Assembly (NCBI RefSeq): GCF_001439735.1
Contig: NZ_JYLN01000001.1
Location: 248,001 to 312,000 of the forward strand
Length of the DNA: 64,000 nt
Direction: 5' to 3'
Source of the DNA: Pseudomonas paralactis
GTDB taxonomy: Bacteria > Pseudomonadota > Gammaproteobacteria > Pseudomonadales > Pseudomonadaceae
Shown here piece after piece: positions 56,406 to 64,000 of this stretch. Both the position numbers and the translations under genes were made by a program. A model generated the notes under the pieces. The model worked only from the letters and a program-made list of their open reading frames with translations. It was not told the origin of the DNA and ran no database searches. The stretch's first letter is position 1; every line of letters begins with the position of its first letter.

Positions 56406-57472
56406 TTCACCGGCTGGAAAAGCTCAGGCAGGAAAAGGTTTACGGAGTTCGCCAAGTGCGAACCTGGCGTGAGGCGGCCACCCGGTTCTTGGTGGAGTTC
56501 AAGGATCAGGCATCAATCGGTCTATCCGCCTCACACATTGAGCAGCTGGACCCGTACATTGGGGATCTACCAATCACCCATATAGATGACGGAACCCTGG
56601 CTGCTTTCAAACGGGACCGGCAGAAGCCGACCATGAACGACAAGGGGAAGGTAAAGCCAGGCGTATCGAACCGGACGGTCAACATTGCTTTGCAACGTGT
56701 CGTTCGGATCTTGAACCTGTGCCACAGGAAATGGCGAGACGCAGAGAAGCGGCCGTGGTTGGATAGCGTGCCGATGATCTCGATGCTGGAAGAGGCGAAG
56801 TCAAGCAGGAAGCCCTACCCGATGTCCTGGGCGGAGCAATCAACACTGTTCTCGGAGATTCCGGATCACTTGTTGCGGATGTCGCTTTACAAGGTGAATA
56901 CCGGGTGCCGAGAGCAGGAGGTCTGCAAGCTTCAATGGGATTGGGAGATTCGAGTGCCGGAACTGGGAACAAGTGTCTTCCTGATCCCTGCCGATTTTGG
57001 TGGGAGAAGTGAAAAATCTGGCGTGAAGAACGGCGACGAGAGACTGGTGGTGCTGAACAAGGTGGCGATGTCGGTCATTGATGGTCAGCGCGGCCTTAGC
57101 TCAAAGTACGTCTTCCCCTATGGGCAGCCGGACGAGCGCGGTCCGACTCCAATGCATCGGATGAATGACACGGCGTGGAAGAAGGCCAGGGTGAGAGCAG
57201 CCGCGAAATGGGAGTTGGAACACAAGTCGCCGGCACACCCTGGGTTCAGATCAATTCGGGTTCACGACCTCAAGCACACCTTTGGGAGAAGGCTGCGTGC
57301 AGCAGGGGTGACACTGGAAGATCGGAAGGCGCTCTTGGGGCACAAGAATGGCAGCGTTACCAGCCACTATTCTACCGCAGAGCTTGAGCAGTTGATCACG
57401 GAGGCAAACAAAGTGTCAGCGACGGATTCACGCGGGCCGGCACTGACAATCTTGAGGAGGAAAACGGGATGA
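56276..57472 (+). CDS. Tyrosine integrase
   Basis: The 398-residue recombinase has an arm-binding N-terminal part, a core-binding domain (about 60-160) and a catalytic domain with Arg212 (TGCRE), His330 (VHDLKH), His356 (GHKNG) and nucleophile Tyr365 (SHYST). Lys333 stands where the second catalytic Arg is usual; this is also common in related pseudomonad integrases. The gene ends 65 bases before the attachment core in tRNA-Pro. An older, truncated relative is at 14762-15189. Confidence 0.93.
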   Translation: MARKTMSGLYQRNGIWHIDKVVRGCRLQESTGASEREEAEQYLIHRLEKLRQEKVYGVRQVRTWREAATRFLVEFKDQASIGLSASHIEQLDPYIGDLPITHIDDGTLAAFKRDRQKPTMNDKGKVKPGVSNRTVNIALQRVVRILNLCHRKWRDAEKRPWLDSVPMISMLEEAKSSRKPYPMSWAEQSTLFSEIPDHLLRMSLYKVNTGCREQEVCKLQWDWEIRVPELGTSVFLIPADFGGRSEKSGVKNGDERLVVLNKVAMSVIDGQRGLSSKYVFPYGQPDERGPTPMHRMNDTAWKKARVRAAAKWELEHKSPAHPGFRSIRVHDLKHTFGRRLRAAGVTLEDRKALLGHKNGSVTSHYSTAELEQLITEANKVSATDSRGPALTILRRKTG

Positions 57473-57501
57473 ACCCCCGCAAAAGTCCCTACGCATGAAA
57501 A

Positions 57502-57525
57502 AGCCGAACTGGTTAGAGTTCGGCT
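57502..57525 (+). terminator. Stem-loop after integrase
   Basis: AGCCGAACT, loop GGTTAG, AGTTCGGCT form a 9-bp perfect stem 29 bases after the integrase stop. It corresponds in place to 15228-15252, with paired changes. No long T-run follows. Confidence 0.65.
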
Positions 57526-57537
57526 AAGTCATTGAAA

Positions 57538-57589
57538 AATATGGTCGGGACGGAGTGATTCGAACACTCGACCCCTAGCACCCCATGCT
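57538..57589. repeat. attR: identity segment in tRNA-Pro
   Basis: These 52 bases are identical to 15265-15316 and cover the 3' half of the intact tRNA gene. The phage brought this sequence and so kept the tRNA functional after insertion. Confidence 0.92.
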
Positions 57590-57618
57590 AGTGCGCTACC
57601 GGACTGCGCTACGCCCCG
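57542..57618 (-). tRNA. tRNA-Pro(GGG)
   Basis: The 77-base cloverleaf is complete. The acceptor stem CGGGGCG pairs with CGTCCCG (one G-U), the T arm is GAGTG-TTCGAAT-CACTC, and the anticodon stem CTAGC/GCTAG carries a loop ATGGGGT with anticodon GGG. The 3' CCA is encoded. It reads CCC codons. Its 3' half is the prophage attachment site. Confidence 0.95.
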
Positions 57619-57634
57619 ACTAGGCGTGTTACTG

Positions 57635-57659
57635 GGTTCGCTTCTTAACGAAGCGAACC
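57635..57659. repeat. Inverted repeat upstream of tRNA-Pro
   Basis: GGTTCGCTTC, loop TTAAC, GAAGCGAACC is a 10-bp perfect stem between the merR stop and the tRNA start. TATATT just upstream of it (minus strand) may be the tRNA promoter -10. No T-run, so a terminator is doubtful. Confidence 0.5.
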
Positions 57660-57708
57660 GGAATATACCGCAAGCTTTTGAAATGTGGAAGTATTTTTAA
57701 AGCTTGAA

Positions 57709-58065
57709 TCATTTCTTCAGCACCACCAGTACATCTTCCAATTCGGAGATCATCTGGCGGATCAGTTGCTTGTACTGGGTGGTGTCGTCTTTGGCTTCAT
57801 CACCGGACATACGCTGGCGTGCGCCGCTGATGGTGAACCCCTGGTCGTAGAGCAACGCGCGGATCTGTCGGATCATCAGCACGTCCTGGCGCTGATAATA
57901 CCGACGGTTCCCGGTGCGTTTGACGGGGTTGAGTTGAGGAAACTCCTGCTCCCAATAGCGCAGCACGTGCGGTTTGACCGCACACAGCTCGCTGACTTCA
58001 CCAATGGTGAAGTAGCGCTTGCCTGGGATGACGGGTAGCTCGTCGTTATGACTTGGTTCCAGCAT
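57709..58065 (-). CDS. MerR family regulator next to ihfA
   Basis: The 118-residue protein has an N-terminal MerR winged helix ([20 protein letters not shown] then [14 protein letters not shown]) and a short C-terminal coiled coil. It lacks metal-binding Cys residues. This gene always follows ihfA in pseudomonads. It overlaps ihfA by 20 bases and likely shares its transcript. The regulated genes are unknown to me. Confidence 0.9.
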   Translation of the reverse strand: MLEPSHNDELPVIPGKRYFTIGEVSELCAVKPHVLRYWEQEFPQLNPVKRTGNRRYYQRQDVLMIRQIRALLYDQGFTISGARQRMSGDEAKDDTTQYKQLIRQMISELEDVLVVLKK

Positions 58066-58348
58066 AAGCCTCAACTCGGGCCTTCAACTTCTGCCCTGGA
58101 CGAAAGGTGACCACACGGCGAGCCGTGATCGGGATTTCTTCTCCCGTTTTTGGATTGCGGCCAGGCCGCTGGCGTTTGTCTCGCAGGTCAAAATTGCCGA
58201 AACCGGACAATTTGACCTGTTCGTTGTCTTCCAGAGCGTGGCGGATCTCTTCAAAAAACAGCTCGACCAATTCCTTGGCCTCGCGCTTGTTCAGACCCAA
58301 CTCTTCGTACAGACGTTCCGCCATCTCAGCTTTCGTCAAAGCCCCCAT
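58046..58348 (-). CDS. ihfA: Integration host factor subunit alpha
   Basis: The 100-residue HU/IHF-fold protein has [20 protein letters not shown] at the N-terminus and the DNA-minor-groove arm with [12 protein letters not shown]. With IhfB it bends DNA in replication, transcription and site-specific recombination, including phage integration. It follows pheT by three bases, the standard pheST-ihfA operon. Confidence 0.97.
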   Translation of the reverse strand: MGALTKAEMAERLYEELGLNKREAKELVELFFEEIRHALEDNEQVKLSGFGNFDLRDKRQRPGRNPKTGEEIPITARRVVTFRPGQKLKARVEAYAGTKS

Positions 58349-58351
58349 ACG

Positions 58352-60730
58352 TCACTTCCTTAACGTGGCGTTCAACCTTTGTTCGAGCGAGGTGAGGATA
58401 TTTTGCGTCGTGGTATTCACCTCATCGTCATTAAGAGTGCGCGATGGATGCTGCCAGGTCAAGCCGACTGCAAGGCTTTTTCTATGCGGATCAATGCCTT
58501 TACCCTGATAGACGTCAAATAGCCTGAGGTCTGTCAGCCATTCCCCTGCATTTTCACGGATTACATCCAGAACGGCAGTGGCGGCGACGTCACGGTCGGC
58601 GATCAGGGCCAGGTCGCGGCGCACTTCAGGGAAGCGCGACAACTCGCTGAATTTAGGCATCTTGCCCGACGCAACTTCAGCCAAGACTAGCTCAAATACG
58701 AAGACTGGACGGTCCAGCCCCAACGTTTTCGACAGTTCCGGGTGAATGGCGCCGACAAAACCTACCAGGCGACCTTCACGCTCGATGCGCGCAGTCTGGC
58801 CCGGATGCAAGGCTGGGTGGCTGCCCGGCATAAAGGTAAAGGCATCCAACGCACCGGCAAAGCCCAGTATTGCTTCCACATCAGCCTTGACGTCGAAGAA
58901 GTCCACCACGTCGCGGCCCTGTGCCCAACCTTCCGGCAAGCGACTACCGCAAACCACGCCAGCCAGCATCGGCTCTTGCTTGAGGCCATCGAGTTGACCG
59001 ACAAAACGCAGGCCGCTTTCGAACAGGCGCACGCGGTCTTGCTGGCGGTTCAGGTTGTGGGAAAGCGCCTTCACCAGGCCCGGCCACAACGACGAACGCA
59101 TGGCGGCCATGTCGTTGGAAATCGGGTTGGCCAGCAGCAACGGTTCAACACCTGGGTTGAACAACTCGAACTGCTTTGGATCGATGAAGCTGTAAGTCAC
59201 GGCTTCCTGGTACCCACGGGCCACCAGCAGGCGGCGCAGCTCAGGCAAATGCGCACGCGCTTCAGCCTTGGGTTGCGGCGCCAGGCGCGCTTGCGGGTAG
59301 CGAACCGGTAAGCGGTTGTAGCCATACAGGCGTGCCAGCTCTTCGATCAGGTCGACTTCCAGGCTGATGTCGAAGCGATGGCTAGGTACTGCAACCTGCC
59401 ACTGCCCTTCCCCATTCGAGGAAATACCCAGGCCAAGAGCGGACAGCAGTTGCTCGATTTCAGCCGGCTCGATGACCAGGCCGAGCATTTGCTCAACGCT
59501 TTTGGCACGCAAGGTGATCGGCGCAATCGACGGCAGGTACTGTTCGCTGACGGTTTCGGTGATCGGGCCGGCTTCGCCGCCGGTGATGTCCAGCAGCAGG
59601 CCGGTGGCGCGCTCCATGGCTTCACGGGCGAGCTTCCAGTCTACGCCACGCTCGTAGCGGTGCGACGCATCGGTGTGCAGGCCATAGGAACGGGCCTTGC
59701 CAGCGATCGCGATCTGGTCGAAGAACGCGCTTTCAAGGAATACATCACGGGTGGTCGCGGATACACCGCTGTGCTCGCCCCCCATCACGCCGGCAATCGC
59801 CAGGGCGCGAGCGTGGTCGGCGATCACCAAGGTGTCGGCACGCAGGCTGACTTCCTGGCCATCGAGCAGCACCAGCTTCTCGCCTTCTTCGGCCATACGC
59901 ACGCGGATGCCGCCGTTGATTTCGGCGAGATCGAAGGCGTGCAACGGCTGGCCGAGTTCCAGCATCACGTAGTTGGTGATGTCGACGGCGGCGTCGATGC
60001 TGCGCACGTCAGCGCGACGCAGGCGCTCGACCATCCACAGCGGGGTTGGCTTGGACAGGTCGACGTTACGGATCACACGCCCCAGGTAACGCGGGCAAGC
60101 GTTGGGCGCCAATACTTCAATCGAGCGGACTTCGTCGTGTACCGCCGGCACGGCAGCAACCACTGGACGAGTGACAGGCGCGTTGTACAGCGCACCCACT
60201 TCACGGGCCAGGCCAGCCAGGGACAGGCAGTCGCCGCGGTTGGGGGTCAGGTCGACCTCGATGCTGGCGTCTTCCAGCTCCAGGTAAACACGGATGTCCT
60301 GACCCACAGGCGCGTCAGCCGGCAACTCCATCAGGCCATCATTGCCCTCACCTACCTGCAACTCAGCCTGAGAGCACAACATGCCGTTGGACTCAACACC
60401 ACGCAGCTTGGCCTTCTTGATCTTGAAGTCGCCAGGCAGTTGGGCACCAATCATGGCAAACGGGATCTTCAGGCCCGGGCGCACATTGGGCGCTCCGCAC
60501 ACGACCTGAAAGGTTTCCGCGCCATTGCTGACTTGGCACACACGCAATTTATCGGCATCCGGGTGTTGCTCGGTGTTCAGCACCTCGCCCACAACCACAC
60601 CGCTGAAAACACCGGCGGCCGGGGTAACGCTATCGACCTCAAGACCGGCCATCGACAGACGCGCAACCAGCGCGTCGCGATCTACCTGCGGGCTTACCCA
60701 GCCACGCAGCCATTGTTCACTGAATTTCAT
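58352..60730 (-). CDS. pheT: Phenylalanyl-tRNA synthetase beta subunit
   Basis: The 792-residue protein is full length. It has the tRNA-binding EMAP-like domain (about 40-150), B3/B4 editing domain, B5 domain, the catalytic-like core and a C-terminal anticodon-binding domain (from about 695). It forms the alpha2-beta2 enzyme with PheS. It lies 26 bases after pheS. Confidence 0.97.
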   Translation of the reverse strand: MKFSEQWLRGWVSPQVDRDALVARLSMAGLEVDSVTPAAGVFSGVVVGEVLNTEQHPDADKLRVCQVSNGAETFQVVCGAPNVRPGLKIPFAMIGAQLPGDFKIKKAKLRGVESNGMLCSQAELQVGEGNDGLMELPADAPVGQDIRVYLELEDASIEVDLTPNRGDCLSLAGLAREVGALYNAPVTRPVVAAVPAVHDEVRSIEVLAPNACPRYLGRVIRNVDLSKPTPLWMVERLRRADVRSIDAAVDITNYVMLELGQPLHAFDLAEINGGIRVRMAEEGEKLVLLDGQEVSLRADTLVIADHARALAIAGVMGGEHSGVSATTRDVFLESAFFDQIAIAGKARSYGLHTDASHRYERGVDWKLAREAMERATGLLLDITGGEAGPITETVSEQYLPSIAPITLRAKSVEQMLGLVIEPAEIEQLLSALGLGISSNGEGQWQVAVPSHRFDISLEVDLIEELARLYGYNRLPVRYPQARLAPQPKAEARAHLPELRRLLVARGYQEAVTYSFIDPKQFELFNPGVEPLLLANPISNDMAAMRSSLWPGLVKALSHNLNRQQDRVRLFESGLRFVGQLDGLKQEPMLAGVVCGSRLPEGWAQGRDVVDFFDVKADVEAILGFAGALDAFTFMPGSHPALHPGQTARIEREGRLVGFVGAIHPELSKTLGLDRPVFVFELVLAEVASGKMPKFSELSRFPEVRRDLALIADRDVAATAVLDVIRENAGEWLTDLRLFDVYQGKGIDPHRKSLAVGLTWQHPSRTLNDDEVNTTTQNILTSLEQRLNATLRK

Positions 60731-60756
60731 CCTGCTCTCCTAAAGATTCGTTACGA

Positions 60757-61826
<1,070 letters not shown>

Positions 61827-61882
61827 TATGACGTTTACCACCTTGGGCTACAGGAGTAACCCAGGGTGACTGTCGGGGGTAC

Positions 61883-62239
61883 TTAAGCCAAGGAGGCTTT
61901 AGCTTTCTCGACAATCGCAGCAAACACCGCTTTTTCGTTCACGGCCAGTTCAGCCAGAACCTTACGGTCGATTTCGATGGACGCTTTCTTCAGGCCAGCG
62001 ATGAAACGGCTGTAGGACAGACCGTTAACACGTGCACCAGCGTTGATACGAGCGATCCACAGAGCGCGGAACTGACGTTTTTTCTGACGACGGTCACGGT
62101 AGGCGTATTGGCCTGCCTTGATTACCGCTTGCTTGGCAACACGGAATACGCGTGAACGCGCGCCGTAGTAACCTTTAGCAAGTTTCAGAATTTTTTTGTG
62201 ACGCTTACGGGCCATGACGCCACGCTTAACACGAGCCAT
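61883..62239 (-). CDS. rplT: 50S ribosomal protein L20
   Basis: The 118-residue basic protein matches L20 over its whole length ([20 protein letters not shown]). It is an early assembly protein of the large subunit and in enterobacteria represses its own operon. Confidence 0.98.
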   Translation of the reverse strand: MARVKRGVMARKRHKKILKLAKGYYGARSRVFRVAKQAVIKAGQYAYRDRRQKKRQFRALWIARINAGARVNGLSYSRFIAGLKKASIEIDRKVLAELAVNEKAVFAAIVEKAKASLA

Positions 62240-62268
62240 GAGTTACTTCCTCTATTCTTGATCCAAAA

Positions 62269-62463
62269 TTAACGAAGGCGCAGCATGCGCTCGACTTTTG
62301 CCACGTCAGACGGATGCAGCAAGCTGCTACCGCGCAGTTGACGCTTACGCTTGGTCGACATTTTGGTCAGGATGTGGCTCTTGAAAGCGTGCTTGTGCTT
62401 GATACCGTTAGCGGTTTTCAGAAACCGCTTAGCAGCACCACTTTTAGTCTTCATCTTTGGCAT
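62269..62463 (-). CDS. rpmI: 50S ribosomal protein L35
   Basis: The 64-residue, strongly basic protein matches L35 ([20 protein letters not shown]). It lies between infC and rplT as in nearly all gammaproteobacteria. Confidence 0.98.
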   Translation of the reverse strand: MPKMKTKSGAAKRFLKTANGIKHKHAFKSHILTKMSTKRKRQLRGSSLLHPSDVAKVERMLRLR

Positions 62464-62523
62464 GTTCGGATACTCCGCATTCAGTTGATAAACATAATCA
62501 GAAGGCCTGCCGTGCCCTGTTGA

Positions 62524-63075
62524 TTACTTCTTCTTTTTCGGGGCGATGACCATGATCAGTTGGCGTCCTTCCATCTTAGGATGCTGTTCGACCGAACCGT
62601 ACTCGAGCAGGTCAGCTTCAACCCGCTTGAGGAGTTCCATCCCCAGCTCCTGGTGGGCCATCTCACGGCCGCGGAATCGCAAGGATACCTTGGCCCTGTC
62701 CCCATCACTCAGGAAACGTACCAGGTTGCGCAGTTTTACCTGGTAATCCCCTTCCTCCGTCCCTGGACGAAACTTGATTTCTTTAACCTGGATCTGCTTC
62801 TGGTTTTTCTTGGCTGCGGCAATCTGCTTCTTCTTCTCGAAGATCGATTTGCCGTAGTCCATCAGCTTGCAGACAGGTGGTACAGCATCGGCGGAAATTT
62901 CCACCAAATCGAGCTTGGCTTCTTCAGCCTTAAGAAGCGCGTCTTCAATTGACACAATCCCAAGCTGCTCACCCTCAGCCCCAATTAACCGAACCTCGCG
63001 TGCCGAGATATTCTCGTTGATCGGGGCTTTCGGTGCAGCTCGTTTATCTTGTCTCATTTCACGCTTAATAATAAT
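62524..63075 (-). CDS. infC: Translation initiation factor IF-3
   Basis: The protein has 177 residues from the first ATG, but conserved sequence (IIKREM) continues upstream to three consecutive ATT codons at 63075, 63072 and 63069. An AUU start is the known device for IF-3 autoregulation, since IF-3 rejects it. I give the first ATT (183 residues), which overlaps the thrS stop by one base; the second or third has better spacing to GGAG. IF-3 binds the 30S subunit and checks start codons. Confidence 0.93.
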   Translation of the reverse strand: MIIKREMRQDKRAAPKAPINENISAREVRLIGAEGEQLGIVSIEDALLKAEEAKLDLVEISADAVPPVCKLMDYGKSIFEKKKQIAAAKKNQKQIQVKEIKFRPGTEEGDYQVKLRNLVRFLSDGDRAKVSLRFRGREMAHQELGMELLKRVEADLLEYGSVEQHPKMEGRQLIMVIAPKKKK

Positions 63076-64000
63076 TACTCCGAATCTGGGCGACCACGCC
63101 GGGAAACCGCTTGCGCGAGGAACTCCGCGAACTGGGCGACGGGCATCGAGCCCAGGTCAGCACCTTCACGAGTACGCACAGCGACAGTCTGCATCTCGAC
63201 TTCCCGATCTCCGATAACCAAAAGATAGGGAACCTTGAGCAAAGTATGCTCGCGGATTTTAAAGCCGATCTTTTCATTTCTCAAGTCGGACCTGGCACGA
63301 AATCCGCTTTCGTTGAGAGTTTTTTCAACTTCGGCGGCAAAATCTGCCTGTTTATCAGTGATATTCATGATCACTGCCTGGGTCGGAGCCAGCCACGCAG
63401 GGAACGCGCCCTCGTAGTGCTCGATCAGGATACCGACGAACCGCTCGAACGAACCGAGGATCGCCCGGTGCAACATAACCGGGTGTTTACGGCTGTTGTC
63501 TTCGGAGACGTATTCGGCTCCCAGACGGATCGGCAGGTTAAAATCGAGCTGCAGGGTACCACACTGCCAGACGCGGCCAAGGCAATCTTTGAGCGAGAAC
63601 TCGATCTTCGGACCGTAGAACGCGCCCTCCCCCGGCTGCAGATCGTACGCAAGGCCCGCACTGTCCAGCGCTGCGGCCAGTGCCGCTTCGGCGCGATCCC
63701 ACAGTTCGTCGGAACCGACGCGTTTTTCCGGACGAGTGGACAGCTTCATTTCGACTTCGGTGAAGCCGAAATCGCGATAAACATCCATGGTCAGCTTGAT
63801 GAACGCAGCGGATTCAGCCTGCATCTGCTCTTCAGTGCAGAAGATATGGGCGTCGTCCTGGGTAAAACCGCGCACACGCATGATGCCGTGCAGTGCACCG
63901 GATGGCTCGTTGCGGTGGCAGGCGCCGAATTCGGCCAGGCGCATCGGCAACTCGCGGTAGCTCTTCAGGCCCTGGTTGAACACCTGCACGTGGCATGGGC
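63075..64000 (-). CDS. thrS: Threonyl-tRNA synthetase, C-terminal part
   Basis: The window edge cuts the gene; about 308 codons of the 3' end are present. Class II catalytic core residues are visible ([18 protein letters not shown] at the edge, then [17 protein letters not shown] and the final [11 protein letters not shown] motif 3). The anticodon-binding domain follows ([16 protein letters not shown] onward). It ends with GRPDSE and a TAA shared with the infC start. Confidence 0.96.
   Translation of the reverse strand, partial: PCHVQVFNQGLKSYRELPMRLAEFGACHRNEPSGALHGIMRVRGFTQDDAHIFCTEEQMQAESAAFIKLTMDVYRDFGFTEVEMKLSTRPEKRVGSDELWDRAEAALAAALDSAGLAYDLQPGEGAFYGPKIEFSLKDCLGRVWQCGTLQLDFNLPIRLGAEYVSEDNSRKHPVMLHRAILGSFERFVGILIEHYEGAFPAWLAPTQAVIMNITDKQADFAAEVEKTLNESGFRARSDLRNEKIGFKIREHTLLKVPYLLVIGDREVEMQTVAVRTREGADLGSMPVAQFAEFLAQAVSRRGRPDSE

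Larger units (their letters stand above)
15317..57541. mobile_element. Complete BPP-1/T7-like podovirus prophage
   Basis: About 42.2 kb lie between the two attachment repeats. All modules expected of a working temperate phage are present and open: integrase with excisionase-like gene, repressor/Cro-like switch, CII-like protein, O-like initiator, loader and helicase, Q-like antiterminator, holin/endolysin/spanins, packaging, head, tail, ejection proteins and tail fibre. No frameshift was seen in a core gene. The gene order of portal, Bbp19-like, scaffold, capsid, Bbp16-like cement and tubular A/B is that of Bordetella phage BPP-1 relatives. Several accessory genes sit between the switch and the early operon. 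Confidence 0.92.

Noticed and set aside
15317..57541. A diversity-generating retroelement as in BPP-1
   Set aside because: No reverse transcriptase motif (YxDD) or variable/template repeat pair was seen near the fibre gene.

Overview
The window comes from a Pseudomonas chromosome, most likely the P. fluorescens group. The right end (57.7-64 kb) carries the conserved gammaproteobacterial block thrS-infC-rpmI-rplT-pheS-pheT-ihfA-merR, read on the minus strand. Its proteins are full length with typical pseudomonad sequences. A tRNA-Pro(GGG) gene follows merR.

A complete temperate podovirus prophage of about 42.2 kb (15317-57541) is inserted in the 3' end of that tRNA gene. A 52-bp identical repeat (15265-15316 and 57538-57589) marks its ends. 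The virion and lysis genes form one long minus-strand block. In transcription order it holds holin, SAR-type endolysin, Rz with nested Rz1, small and large terminase, portal, Bbp19-like protein, scaffold, capsid, Bbp16-like cement protein, tail tubular A and B, three T7 gp13/gp14/gp15-type ejection proteins, a 2039-residue ejection protein with a buried metallopeptidase motif, and a tail fibre ending in an SGNH hydrolase. This layout resembles Bordetella phage BPP-1 and T7-like heads and tails, but there is no reverse transcriptase. Upstream lie a Q-type antiterminator, DnaB helicase, a DnaC-like loader and an O-like initiator whose gene contains 11-bp phased repeats. A CII-like protein, a YdaS/Cro-like protein and a divergent repressor form the main switch.

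The repressor-proximal control region (46.1 kb) and the promoter of the opposite early operon (54.8 kb) share one 10-bp motif built on TTTGCTAA. Both promoters have -35 TTGCTA, a 17-bp spacer and a TAAT-type -10. This looks like an OR/OL pair read by the repressor at 46177. Between them is accessory cargo: a zeta-type kinase pair, a second immunity-like region (Arc-like repressor, DUF3077 protein, Rha/KilAC antirepressor and a divergent HTH regulator with two palindromic operators), membrane and zinc-ribbon proteins, a uracil-DNA-glycosylase-like protein, and a truncated RelE toxin. The plus-strand early operon (54988-57472) runs through a second Arc-like protein and an excisionase-like protein to the integrase.

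Left of the prophage is the wreck of an older, related element at the same tRNA: an integrase tail, a frameshifted clamp-like phage gene, a LexA-box small gene, and a fimbrial chaperone-adhesin pair without an usher. Further left are accessory metabolic genes. They include a secreted royal-jelly/yellow-family protein, a LysR-controlled catabolic cluster (HpaI-type aldolase, HpaH-type hydratase, MFS carrier, polysaccharide-deacetylase-like hydrolase), an SDR and a secreted metallo-beta-lactamase-fold hydrolase, and an AraC/LysE exporter pair. Phage gene debris sits at the left edge. The locus therefore looks like a tRNA-Pro hot spot with serial insertions.
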